This document shows, in pieces, positions 13,101-28,100 of a stretch of 64,000 nt of DNA; the first letter of the stretch is position 1, and every line of letters begins with the position of its first letter. The stretch lies in the NCBI RefSeq assembly GCF_965363235.1, contig NC_134850.1, forward strand, positions 37,816,602 to 37,880,601, read 5' to 3'. Made by a program: the position numbers and the translations under genes. This DNA is from Mytilus galloprovincialis (taxonomy: Eukaryota > Mollusca > Bivalvia > Mytilida > Mytilidae). The notes beneath the pieces were generated by a model, which saw only the letters and a program-made list of their open reading frames with translations, had not been told where the DNA came from and made no database searches.

Positions 13101-16100
13101 AACTTTCATGAGAATCAGTTAATGGTGGTCAAGATGTTTAAATTATTGAAAGATCTGTTACTCATAACACTATCATAATACTAACTTAATTCTAAGGATT
13201 CCATTTAGCCACACAGATTTCTTTGTTCCCCACTGATAGCTGGCAAGCATCTGGTCAAACTGCAGTTTTTCAATTCCAACAGTCAACTTTAGGTTACAAG
13301 CATCTAGATTCATAAACATGTTAAATGACCTCTGAAGGACAGGAACTTCAACACAACAGCTGATGGAAGTACATGAGTCACCCAGATGACATTTTGTTGC
13401 TGATGGTAGTACTGGTAAACTTATAGATGCCAAACATTCTGGAAAGTAAGAGGGTATATAAATAGTATACAGCTGATTCACAGAAAAGATTAAAATGGAT
13501 CAAACTAAATAAAAAGAAAAGTCAAGAGTTCAAAATTTAATCAAAAGATCAATAAAATCACTATTATAATAGAAAACAATTGGTAGAAAAACTTGAAGCT
13601 TCATGTGGCTTTTTTTAATAAAAAAATAATACAATACAACTAGATAATTTGTGTTGAATGGAAAGTAAGTTGGCAAAAAATCTGGTCTATGAAATTAACT
13701 GATAAAAATAAAAAGACTTTGCACCACTCATCAATTATGATAACACTGCTATAAGTATTTGGTAAATATAGAATAACCATACATTGTCTTGAAATATCAA
13801 TGTTATTTGTACAAGGCTTAGAAACAGGTAGAAAACAAAGACACGAGAGTTGTGAAATCATATCAAAGAGTAGTATGCTCACATAAATCTTAATATCATA
13901 AGAAAAAAACATCAGAGAAAAGGCAATATAGCAGTAAAAAACACCCACTTCATTTTGAGTAGGATTATCAAAATAAAAATACATTCTAAATCATACCAGA
14001 GTTCCAGCTGTTGGAGAGCACTGTGCTGTTATCACATTCATTTGAGAAAAAACTCTCTATGTCCAAATCATTGTACAATCTCAGAAGATCAAGGCTACTT
14101 AAATTTCTAGAATCAATACTTCTCTCTGAAGTCCAATCCAAAAGGTCAAAATCTGAAATGGAATTAATAAACATATCTTTTCAATATCAGCAGACTGTAT
14201 CTTATGTTCTCTAAATATTATCTATTCTCCTCTTCTATCAAATTATTTCTTTTCTAATAAGAGGCTGTTTCTTCTTTATAAGCATTTAAAAAAAGTTCTT
14301 GAAATACATGAGTTATTTTCAAATAAACAGTTTTTTAAGGGCTTTTAAGGGCATTCAAGTTCAATCATGGGGAATTAAGTATTCTCTTTTCAGTACATGT
14401 ACTATTATTGCACAAGTTATTTAGCAAAATGAATTTGAACAAAAAATCTTTTGGCAAAATTTACGAAGCAATCCACACTTGTATCCATCTGGCAACATTT
14501 TATAATTTTAAAGAAAAGGCTATGGACTGTGTTTTGAGAAAGTAGTTTTATAAAAATTCCAATAGATTTTATATGTGCTTCATACAAATGTTAACCAATT
14601 TTGAGGATTTCAGTTCTTTTTAGATTTTAATATAACAGTTAAATCAATTACTTTTGAATGATTTTCTACAAGATCAACATGTCCAGATTGAATGCCAAAT
14701 TAAACTCTACCTAGTATTTTTTTTGAAATTTTACCATTCTGGAGCATGTTGAGTGAATAGTATTGTATTCATTAAACAATTGTTACCTATTAATAGTTTT
14801 CAAAGGTACCAAGCTTATAATAGATACCCCAAACACACATTTCATCTACATAGGACTCATCAGTGACCCTCAGATCAAAAAAATGTTAGAAAGCCAAACA
14901 AGTATAAAGTTGAAGAGCATTGAGGACCCAAAATTCCAAAAGAGTTGTGCCTATACAGCTAAGGTAATCTATGTTTCGGATAAAGAAAAAATCTTAAGTA
15001 TTTCGAAAAATTAAAATTGTATTTATTGAAATGCTTACCTGCAACACTGAAATCATTCTGTAAATTTCTTGGTTGTTTAGGAAGTCGTGTATTCTTTAGT
15101 ATAAAAGTAGACCATGCACATGGTTTGTAACTCTCCCAACAAACAGAAACCTCCAGTGTCACCAAGTAATCATTCTGATATAGTGAGTCGTATATGTTAT
15201 ATCTAGATAAAGAAATATATATAAAACACATGAATTATTGAAGGAAATATCAAATAAAACCAAAAAATCTTGTTGAAACTGTTCAAATATTCCAATGATT
15301 TTTTTCATAGCTCCAGTGCTTTCACTGTTAAGTTCTGCAATTTCAAGTATCATACTTTTTTGTCTTTAAATCTAAATAAAATACAAATAAAAAACATTGT
15401 CAAATATTCCCGCCCCCCCCTTTCCCAAGTTAAGTATTGTTTAGAAGTTGAATTTTTCTAAAGAGTAAAAGTACTCCTAGCAAACCTCAAAAAAAATATA
15501 CCCCTTGCCACTTGCAAAGTACTCAATTTGCTCAGGGAAAATCATCTATAATTAATAAGAATAAAAGAGATGCACAATAGCTATTATAACGGTTGAAAAT
15601 GTGAAAGTTCAACAGGGTGTAATACAGGGGTTAAGAAGGAGTTGCAAATAAGAAAAAGGAAAATAATCCCCCCTAACTAACAAATTAAGCAATCCCAATA
15701 TTCACTTTGGTATCAGAACCAATCCTCCTCCATTCCCCCCAAAAAACAAGCAATTAATTTGAAATAGGTGTAAAATTACATCTTGTAAGTAAGATAAGAT
15801 AAAAGATTCTATTGAGCTTTTTAGGAGCAGCTGCAGATACATCATCATCAATATTGACTGCTTTAGAAAGCTGCAAGTATAACAATAAATAAACATACCT
15901 TAATCTAAACACATTTAGCAATCTGAATTCATGTTCAACACCTGAAAAAAAGGAAATTTTGTAAATAGTTAATTCGTTATCAATGACATCTAGGGAGGGA
16001 CTAGGAAGTACTTACTATGAAAAAGATCAGGGGGTCTAAAATGTAGTTTATATCATGCTTTAAACAGATAGATGCAATACAAAATAATGGTCACAGTTCT

Positions 16101-19100
16101 TATTGTACTTATGATACACGCAAAATTAATTTTGAGTGTATAGAAAGAAAACTGAGCCTTTTATAGCTGACTATGCAGTATAGACTTTGCTCATTGTTGA
16201 AGGTGGTAGGGTAACCTATAGTTGTTAATTTCTGTGTCATTTGGTGTCTTGTGGAGAGTTGTTTCATTGCCAATCATACCACATCTTCTTTTTTATATGA
16301 ATGATAAAAATATTTTTCAGAAAATAAAGAGAAGAAGTAACCTGGACTCTTTTTCTAGCTACAAAACAAAATAGTGTGGATTCATTAATAATCGTTGGAT
16401 ACCAATTTTCATGGATTTCATTGGCACAGAGGTACTATGAATTTAAATGTTCCAACTACTTACAAATTTTCTAAAGGAATGTATGCAGAATTTGGCAAAA
16501 CAACCAAATCTAATATCGACGAAAATACAAGTTTTTCTCAATCCACCAAAATTGGTATCCATGAAAATAAATGAATCCACAGTAGGTAAATTGAGTTATC
16601 TCCCCTTATATGGCTTATTTTGACAAAAATCTTTTCTAACAGTGTCTCACCTGCTATTACTACTTAGTCCATTTATTAGTAAAAATACTAAAAATATCCT
16701 TGTTTTAGTAGAGTCTGTGTTGATAAGTTTTTGAGTTTTCTGTGTTATGTTTTCTGGATTTGTATTTAAATGTCTTTATCTTTTGTTCATGGTTTTGTCT
16801 GTAGATATAAGACTTATTTTTTTATTGAACCTTAGCATTTAAATTTACCAAAGTCAAATCCTAGCAAGGAATCCTGAAATTGATGCTTTCCTATTCCGAT
16901 CTCAAGTAACTGTAAATCCTGATTAAGTCCCAAATGCACCTCAATGGTTTTTCCAATGAATTCCAGTTTCAAACAGCAAGATATTTCTGTACAGCTGCTT
17001 TTTAATTGACAGACCAATGGATATGATGTTATATTTGGTAAATCTGTATCTTCAATACAATCTACAAAATAATAAAATCATTCAAAAATATATTAGACTC
17101 AATACAAAAATGAGGTACATGAGGCAACAATTTGCAAATTTGGTTAATGTTAACTCAAAAAACTTTGTGTCAAACAATCTGTGAATATTAATTTGTTTTG
17201 TAAAGACAGACAGAGCCTATAACCATATCCCCCACTATTGCTTACTAATGAAACCCCTGTTTTAAGATTTGTTTATCAGAAAGTTGATTAGATAGAGCCT
17301 GTATATGTTAGTATAATATACAAGTATTTGGTAAACAGGATGTTGATGATAGGATTGATGAATATGAAAAAACTGTCGCATATTAAAGCAACCAACATGA
17401 AGCTCAATAAAAAATTCCAGGAAGCTCTGATTTATAGCTCCTTGAAATGATGTGACAGAAATTTCATGTGATATACAGACAGACAGGGGAATCTACAGAG
17501 GTAAAAGAGTATATTAAAATGTTCCAAGAAATAAAAGCGTCATACCCTTTTTCCAACCATTGACATCAGCTTCATGCATGCTAATAACACAAGCTTCATC
17601 AGATGTATATCTTGTCAACCCTGTTTGTTCCAGAAGTTCAGATACATAGTGTTCTGGCAAACTGGTATATAATACAAGTTGTCTTTCTCTATACCACTGT
17701 TCTAAAGAGAAATCTGTAATAAAAACGATTTAGATTATGTCTTTGTCCGCTTGAATATTGTTCGATGATGATGGTTCGAGACCACAATTATTTCATAGTG
17801 CATTTCTTTTAGACAATAAATGCTAATTAAAAAAATCCCACCTGCGCTTTCTCGATAATTTTTTTATAGTGTGTTGCACTACTTTTGGAACAAATTATAT
17901 CAAAATTGTAGAAAACTTCATCAGCTCTAACTCAAAATATGGACAATTTTATGTTAAGGGGTCTTGAATTCTTTTAACAGCTTCCGAAGTGCTAATTTTT
18001 AACCTTTTTCAACTGGACCAAATCACTACTTTACTTTAAAATGCATGACCCGAATTATTTGAGAGTCTCATTTCATCCCTGAACTTGCTATTTGAGGCAT
18101 CAAACATGGAGAAATACATTTGGAAGGGGTATACAATAAATTGGCAAGTAACACACTGTCCACACTAGGGACTACATTCATGGACAACAAAAATTAAGGG
18201 ACGACAATTGTGGTCTTGAACTGATGCTTATAAACATTGAGTGGCTAACATTACATGTATATTCAGAAGTTTTCTTCAATCATCTTATTTTGTACTTTCC
18301 TGTATAACAAATTATTTTTTACTATGCCCAAGTTGCTACAAATTGAGTGTGTTCTTATTGTGAGGGTTAACAGGATACACATGATCATATATAAACTTAT
18401 GCCTTTACCTCATTTTCAACTAAATTTAAAACAAAATAATTGATTCATGTGCTTTTAATATTTTCACTTTGTCTAATGGTGTGTTGAATCAGAAAATACA
18501 TTGAACTCCTTTTCATAGTATAGGAAGAGAATTGGACGCATTCATATGCAATAGGTTTGCTAGGTTTCAAAGATGACTGAATAAAAAGATTTTTCAGTGC
18601 TATCTTAAAATCTTATCATGTTTCCGAACACTAGTAAAAATGCAAAAACTTTTATGTAGGAAATTTTTCCAGTTTGACAAGGTCAAGGTCTGGTTGCAAT
18701 ATTGCTAAATTTTCATTCTAGATTTAACAGAAGTATTAACGTTTAAGGTATGTAAAAACAAGAATATGTCCAAAGTACACGGATGCCCCACTCACACTAT
18801 CCTTTTCCATGTTCCATGGACCGTGAAATTGGGTAATTATCTAATTTGGCATTAAAATTAGAAAGATCATATCATAAGCAACAAGTGTACTAAGTTTCAA
18901 GTTGATTGGACTTCAGCTTCATCAAAAACTACCTTGACCAAAAACTTTAACCTGAAACTCACACTTTCATTTTATATGTTCAGTGGACCGCGAAATTCGG
19001 GTCAAAAGTCTAATTTGGCTTAAAAATTAGAAAGATCATCTCATAAGCAACAAGTGTACTAAGTTTCAAGTTGATTGGACTTCAGCTTCATCAAAAACTA

Positions 19101-22100
19101 CCTTGACCAAAAACTTTAACCTGGACGGACAAACGGAACCACAGAGGGACGGACGGACGGACGGACGAACGGAGCCACAGACCAGAAAACATAATGCCCC
19201 TCTACTATCGTAGGTGGGGCATAAAAATTAAACGGACTGAAATTATATTTTTTCTAAATCAGCAGGTAGATTATTCTATAAAACATTTAAGAAGTCTTAC
19301 CATTACTTGTTGTTTGAACCCAAGGAATATCTACAATGTAAGAAAATCTCAAATTATATTTACAATCTTCAAAAACAACTAATAGATGCAGATATGGTGG
19401 TAACTATCTATATTAAATCATTCAAAATGAAAAGATAAAGCCAAAATTTGGTTTTGAAAATTCTAATGAATTCATAAGACCTTACAAAAAATTAAAATCC
19501 TGTTGTAATCCAATAATAAGATTCAATAAAGAAGGACAATGGTTTTCATCATTTAAAGTACATGCATTTACAAAGGAAAATAACTTAGCTACAAATACAA
19601 ACCATTATATATTGTAAATTAGACTGAAATCAAACAATCACATTATTCATGTCAGGGCCTTTTATAGCCTACTATACCATTTGGGTTTTCTTATTGTTGA
19701 AGGCCATAGGTTGCCTATAATTGCTTACATCCATATCATTTGTCGGATAGTTGTCTCATTGGGAATCATACCACATCATCTTATTATTATACAGAACATC
19801 TGTTAACACCTAATGGACGATTTAAACCATATCATTATCTTACCGTTGCTATGAAAGACTGTATCCAGCTTGCAAACAGGTTTAGGAAGCACCATGTCAT
19901 TCAGAATTGTTGTTTCCAATTCACATGAACTATTCGATTCCATGCAAAAGCTGAATGTTAAGTGCAGAACTATCACTTCTACGTGAGGAAGATCTTCTAT
20001 GGTATACCTTTAATTCAAACAGTTTAAGATGAAATGTATTGAGACAAAGCCAACAGTGACCAGTTACACACATGTTTTTTTTAATATAATAACACTTGTA
20101 TCTATCTTTATCAACTTTTACTTAAGAATGTATAATCTTTTTTCTTTTGAAATTGTAGTATTTCAATAATTGATGCATAATCAGAATATTTCTGTTACCA
20201 TTTCATGAAAATTATTTTCCTGAAACTATTTCAATGGAACTTTGTTTTAAAATTTGCATGCTGTAGTTTACGGATTACGACTCTCATTGGACTCGTAACC
20301 TCTTCTTGCAGTTTTAATAGTGGGAACAATGTAACATTAACAATTTGCTCAAATATGATATCTATAACCTGATCTATACATAACAGGAGTCTTATTCATG
20401 GGTACCAATAGGGTAGAGGTAAACAGTGAGTTTAAATATTAACCAGTACTGCACAATTTGTACAAGCATGAATTCAAATATCCATGACTGTAGAGTTCAT
20501 TCTCATTCTTCAAAAATTGGTACAAACGAAAAATAAATGAATCTACAGTCAAACCTGATAATCAAGTTTAGTACTGTAATAATGAAGCATACATACTTCA
20601 GTCTTGCCATCCCAAGCAAATTGAAATGTTCTGTTTCTCCATAGGTATAATCCAGCAGGCTATACTTGTGGTACATTTTCTCTATTCCAACAGTTACACT
20701 TGAATGACAAGAATCTATGTCTAGATAAAAGCTTAATGTTGTGTTAAGTAGCGGTATCTCAGCACAACATTCTATATTTGTACATGACTCCAAAAGTTTA
20801 CACATTAAGTTTTCAGGCAATGTTGGTAGGGTTATGTCTTGTGAACATTCTGTAATAAAAACAAACATAGATAAATCAAATGGATTTATTAGAATTATTC
20901 ATAGCAGGATTTCACAAAATTGTCATTTATGCCAATGATTGATTGATTGATTGAATGTTGGTTGCTTAACGTCCAGTGGCAAATATTTCATGCATATTCA
21001 GGACAAGAACAAGTTCACAATAAATACAATAGGTAGGTTGTTGTAATAGAGGCTATCTAGGATGATGGTCGGGGAAATTTGGACTGCCACTGGAAAATGA
21101 GGGTACATTGGATGGGGACAGCATTTTGCTTTGCAACAGGCCACCTACAGATCCCTCAAAGAGATGTTGCAAGGGTTCTTAACGTGCATAGAGCGTGGAA
21201 CTCTCTTTACACGAGGCATCGGATTTAACGTCCCCCTTCTGACCAGACGTGACTGCGAACTTGATACATCCCACACAGCCAAACGGACGCCTACTTCGGC
21301 AAGCGTTTTACTGCCGGTCGGGAGAAGACCAAGTGACCATATTTCTATACCTCAGTCACCCTTGGGGTTTTATGCCAATGAAATATTTGTCTATCATAAG
21401 TCTAATGATCATAGAAAAGCTATTCTTTTTTTTCTGAAATAGAAGTTCAAAAGGCCTTCGGTTTTGTTATCAGGTGTTTCACATTACGTTTACAAGATTC
21501 ATTGCAGAACGTCTTTTGAATATAAAACATGTTACATCTGGGTTCTTTCAAGATTTTTAATTACCTCCCTCTATTTTTAATATTCAACATTATGTTCATT
21601 CTAACTTTATTTATGAGACAAATGTGTGCAACTTATTGAGAAACTAAAATTTGAATGTGTACCCCTCTAAAAGACAAAGTCAAAAATTTCCAAAATTGAA
21701 AAAGAGCTTTCTTCCTTCAATCCCAACATTGCATCAAAACAATTGGCCAAAGCAAATTTGAGTTAGCGAACAAAATTTTGACAGGACATTTGTATAACGT
21801 AAAATATGGTTAGGAATGGCATATATTGAAACTGTCATATTCTCTTGAAAAAATAATCATGAAACATAAAAAAAAAGCTAACATTAATTTATAATAGTTT
21901 TTTTCAAGGTTTCAGTTGAAAATAGATCATATATTATAATATGGAATGATCAATGCATTAACTTACCATTCTTCCATCCATTTTGATAGGATGTATTATT
22001 CACCTGACATGGAGTATCTAGTTGGTAAGCAGCTACATTTAGGTCAGAGAACAATTGTTTAACTGTGTAAGCAGGCAAAGGTGAGATGTTGGGGAAACCG

Positions 22101-25100
22101 CTCTCAATCAACCAATTTTGTAGAGAAAAATCTGGAAAAAAGAAAATAATTAGACTGTTATCATGCTTATCAATAGGGTTTGAGCTGTTAAAATTGTCAA
22201 TGGATGAATACATTTAAAGCTGTATGATGATTTCATTCATTTTAACAGGAAAATTATTCACTTTACAACATCACAATGAAAATCAATTAAAAAAATTATA
22301 CTTACTGCTAATATAGAAATCTGTATTCCAATCACACTTTTGTTTTGGCAGTTTGTATTTGTTGAAAATCTGGAGTGATATTTCACAATGTAAGGAACTG
22401 TCCGTCTCCATACAAACACTCAGTGTTAAATCTATCAGATACTGTTCCTCTGATGTTAAATCCACTATTTCAAAACTGCAAGTGAAATGCAAAAATTATA
22501 TAATTTGATAACTTTAATCAAAATTGATAATATTCAAATTTAATGTTTATGTTTGATGAGTGTTGACTTTTTGAAAATGTAGAAGACATTCTAAAATCTG
22601 ATTCGTCTTTAGCATACTTTGGTATGTAATGTAAGTAAATGGACACCATATTGAAAGCTCAAGTTTTTAAAATTTTAAAGGTCTGTCTTAAATTTTTTGG
22701 GTTACTGTATCATTCATTTTCACCTTTTTTCTTTTCATTTCATCATACATTATTATATCTTCTAGGAAGAAGTGTGCTGTTTGCTGTCTCCAAAAAAAGC
22801 ATTTCAGCAAAAATGTCTAAGTTTATGTTCTGATTTTAGAAAGCCAAAATTTAAAAATTTATATAGCTGGTGTACAACTTCCTGTCCGATAAGGAATCAG
22901 TGCATGCAAGTATTGGGGAATTCTGTCAAGTTGTTTTTGAGGAGTTGCAAATCAACAAACTGATTTAAGTAGCAGTGGCTTTGTTCATGTTTTCATAAAG
23001 AAAATCATTAAGATGCAAAATAAAATAACTTTATGTTTGATAAACAAATTTGTGCAAGTTCAATTAAAAGGCTATTGAGAGTAATTTTGGAAGAATTGTA
23101 ATTGGAAAACATCAAAGTAAGACAACAGGTGTGCTCCCTAAATGTACATGTATGTGATAGACAACATAAAAAGTAAATGTACCTTTAACTTTTAAGAAAA
23201 CACATGGTCTTATATATTATATGTTGCTATACATACTCCATTCTAATGAATCCAAACAGCCAGACCTGGACAGGATATCCCCATTCATAGTCAAATAACC
23301 ATTTACTGAACTGCAGTTGTTCGATGGCAACAGTCAGCTTGAAGAGACAGGGATCTATGTTGATGAAAGTCTTAAATGATCGACCAATCTTCTCTGGTGT
23401 TATACAACAGTCTATGGCATTACATGTGTTACTGATGTGACATCCTACTGGTTCTGTGTTGTTGGGTAACACTACCATGGGCTGATTACATTCTGTAAAT
23501 ACATATTCATACACATGCAGTTACTGAAAAAACAACTATTTTCATGTGTGATTTATTTTCATGTGTAAGAGTAGAAAAATAACACGAATATAAATCTTCC
23601 TGAATATGTAAACCTTGTATGTTTCCTTATTAGTTGTTACATCAAGAAACTTTGAAATCACGAAGTTGATTAGAAAGAGATAAACATGAAATAAAGTATA
23701 GGCAAAATATAAGTTAGTTTATAGTACGTTAAACCTACTACATATTTTATATCTCTATTCAGTTAGGTTATCTTGATCAAGTGGCACCAAAGAACACAGT
23801 TATTTTGCAGTGCATTTCTTTAAATATGGACAATTTCTATAATTAAGCTTGACTGCTTCAGATATACTAATTTTAACTGTTTTAACAGGACAAAATCTTT
23901 ACTTTACTTTAGTTAAGATATAGCAAAATCTAAATATAAAATCTATGATGGGCATCTTCTAATTGAAGTCTTTAGTTTTTTCCTTATACAAATTCAAAAG
24001 TTTTGGTTGTGATTACTTTTATATAAACCTTTAATTTTTTTCCAAGTAAAATAAATTATAAACTTAAACAAGATAAATTTGAAAAACGAGGAGGTTAGAA
24101 GGAATTTGAGAGATTGGGGAGTACACATTCTATGGTAAAAATAAAAATATGAATCCATTTTTATACTAAAATTATAGTTTCCATTTTACCGTTTATCCAA
24201 CCAACTATACTGCATTGGTCTGTATTTAAAAAGTCTGTTAAACCAAGTGTTTCCATTAGGTCTATCCTATCATTCACACTAAGTGTACTGTCAGTTGATA
24301 AACCTTTTCCCGCCATAAACTCCTTGTATGAAAAATCTGCACAAGACAAATACAACGTTAGTAATATCAATAAAAGTTCATTACATTTTTCTTAAATCAA
24401 TTACACAATAAAAATATTTTAAACATGCATGTATTGTCTGCTCTATGGTTGGGTTGTTGTCGCTTTGACACATTCTCCAATTCCTTTCTCAATTTCATTA
24501 TACATCTAAATAAAATGGAGATATCGAATGTTTAGGCTGGCTTCCTCCTTCTAATTTTAATTTTTCTTATCCACTTTTAACATAAAGGCAACACTATCTA
24601 GACCTGCTACAGTTGTGCACTTTAACATATCATATACAAATTATTCTTGTTTTGGTAAAAAATATTATCCGATGCGCTTTAAGGAGGTACATAACATTAC
24701 AGGGAGATAACTCTGTGAATATCAGCTGACCTTTTCAATCACATTCTATTGTTGAGGAAATATTAAGCTCCCCAATGATCAAATCAGTGTTTGTCAAACT
24801 ACTATATATCGAACGAAATTTTTCAGATAAAGTGTGTGGTTCAAGTTTTTTTAATTTAGTTTAAAGAATCCAAGTTAAAATTTTATGAAAATTAACATGC
24901 CAAATTAATTTTAGTCAGGACTTTCCCTTGACATTGAAGTAGTAGGCTAAATTACAATTATAGGTGGCTGTAACCTGTTTGTCGAAGCCGTACGCCCACC
25001 AAGCTGTAAGCTTGGTGCTTTACGGCAGGGGGTCTGGGCATAAATAGAGCAAAATCCTGCATTCTCGCAATCTCCTGGCACCTAATTTCATCTTTTAAAT

Positions 25101-28100
25101 GACCATTTTTTATGTAAAGAAAAAAAAAAAATCTCAAAGAAATTTCATTTTTTTTTTATGTAATGGTTTGTGTTTTTTTTTCTTTATAATAACCTTATGC
25201 TTAAAATTTGTTTGCTTTTAAAGCAGTTTTATTTATATAATAATCTGATTTGTTAGAAATCTTGATCGATTTATTTTGCATAACTACGTGCATTTGTAAA
25301 CTGTTCAATAAGTCGGATACATAAATCATTTGGAAATATTATTTATTTGTGATCGAGTCGACAATATTCTACTTTTGTTTTTGACCTTGATTCTCTGAAC
25401 ACCACGTGGGCTTTGAAAAATGAACTTCAGAAGATACTGTTTTCCAGATTCTGAACAACATGATCTACGACACTTTCTTTTATTTGACTGATATTATTCC
25501 ATAACATAAAATTGTCATCCTATCTGATTGTCTTCACGTTCTAAAAGCCAAAACCAACGAGTTAATGACCATCGGAACATCTCTATTGTTATCGTTCAAT
25601 GACCACCGGAACGTCTCTCTTGTTATCTTTGAAAAAAACGAAGCATTCTGACTTTAAATAGACAACCAAATCAGTGACCTGTATTTAGCCCAAGGTAAAC
25701 ACTGACTGTTCATCCTTGTTTATCGTGACCGCAACTTTGTGACAATACGTCTCTCGGCTGCCTATAAACATTTGAAAAAGATATTTTTTTCTTTTTGAAT
25801 TTATATTTTTGTCAGTGAAATAGCCGGCACTTGAAGCCACCGTAAACGGCAGAAATCGGCCGTCTACCGGCTACTTTAGAAAGCCCTGTTTAGTCAAGGG
25901 GTTTGGTACCACCTTAATTCATGTATATCATATTAAATATATTCTTGGGTGCACTTTAACATTTACATAAAATAATCAATCAAAAAACACTTACTTGGAT
26001 CAATGAAATCACTTTTCCACTCACATACGGACTTTGGAAGAACTGTATTTTTCAAAATAGGGACTGATATTTGACATGAAGAATTTGACTCCAAGCAAAC
26101 AGTAAGATCAAGTGTTACTTCAAACTTTCTATCTATAGGATGATCTTCGATCACATAGCTGAAAAGAAACTGCGTATTATATTTCAATGAAAAGAAAAAC
26201 ATTTATATATATCAATGTATTTACAAAGCAATAAAACTATGATTTTGTCAAAGTGACACTCAGTGAACATAGAAATTTCATTTGAAAATTAAATATAGAA
26301 TGGTGTATGCTTGTAAAAGTTTATATGCTAACATAAATAACATATATGCATAATCTAATCTATATCACTTTCAGTTTGATGATCATGATCTTCTGAAAGT
26401 TCTTTAGAACTGTGGATTTATTTTAGGCAAGTGACTTTAACCATAAAAATAAATTTTTAATGCACCTACCTAACACACGGCTAAATTATATATCATTTGA
26501 ATGCTACACATCTGTACTATCTGTTTTGACCGGTCGTAAAAAAATCGTACGTTGCAACTTCCGTCAAATCAAGATCAAAAGCCAAGGACGAATAAGTGCA
26601 TATTTTCTAAGATTTCAGCCTGATTGCATAATATGACTTTTATATACTAAATTCACATATGCAAACAATTTAAACTTTTAGCAGAGAGATTAACAGTCAT
26701 TATTCAAATGCATTTTTTTAATATTTAAAGCGTGTTTTTGACAGATAGCACATGTTTCCTGAAATTCGAGTAAAAGTTAACAAAATGTGTAAAAACCCAA
26801 TTTTTCTTTCTGGTGCAAATGCTAATCAATTAAAACTAAGTAAAACCCTGTAATGACTATCAAAGAAGTTTTTAACATCATAAAATTTCCTAAAATTATG
26901 CTTACTTCTAATCAAACAGCAAATCATAACAACTTATACAGTTGCCCAAAATACCGCCATATGCAAAAAAAAACAACTTTTAAGCATTTCTTCCTATTTA
27001 AACATTGTATGTGGTCAATATAAGATTTAATAAAAAAATTCTTAAGAATCTGAAAAAATAAGAGTAGAAAAAATATGTGCGCGAATCATCTTATTGCTTG
27101 AAATAAAGGGGGTGAAACTAAGAGATTGCAATCTGCATTGTAACTACCAGACTGAAATAAACATATTTCGACTTTTCTAATTGTTTGATTTGTAGCTTCA
27201 TTATAAATATTGATGTAGTGAAAAGACCTTTTATTTATTTAATGTGAATAGAAAATTTAGACCAAAATAAATAGAAAATAAATTGATGAAAATTGAAATT
27301 TCAAAGAATTTCAAAAACTAGTAAACACATTATAAAACTTGACTACTTGATTGCTTAAATTGCGTTGTTCATTGTTTACATGCATTAATTCGTCAAATAA
27401 GAATAATTTTGAAGAAAAAATATCCATTAATACGCAACGATTCTAGTTACAACTCGAGTTCCTGAATAGCTTGAATGAATAGTTCATTTTTCATACGAGG
27501 ATGACTTCATGCAAGAGTTTCTGATGACGACTGAAAAGAAGCTATCATTATCTTGAAACTTCACATTCCATTATATAGATGATGTCATCTCACTGAATAT
27601 CGCAAAATTTGTGACAATGTTGGACTCGTATTTTCAATAAAAATAAAAGACTCAAAAGATACAGTTTACTCTATCACGTATCTTGAAATCGATGATGAGG
27701 GTTGGTTGAAAACAAGTTTTACGACAAAAGAGATGAGCATAAAACAACCCATAAAAACATCCCTTACTACCAAATTATAAACTTTTCATTTCTTTGTAAC
27801 AACATTATAGCAACGCCTGCATATCTATACTACTAAAGGAGAGACCGATATGAGCCTCAACTCCTCTGAAATAAAGGCAACTATAGTATACCGCTATTAA
27901 ATAGTCATCAATCGATTTACTAGTAACTGAAATAAATCCGGGTCAAAAAGCAAAAACTAGGAAAACGCATCAACTATAAGAGGAACACAACGATATAACA
28001 GAAACACAGAACTGCTACAAAAACAAACGCCAACATACAAAGAAACAGATTATTCGATACCAACTGCCATATGCCTGACTTGGTACAGGACATTTGAAGA

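Noticed and set aside
21131-21442. 103-residue open frame on the plus strand
   Set aside because: It falls inside dispersed repeat M3, has no recognisable domain, and the overlapping frame 21249-21437 is just as open.
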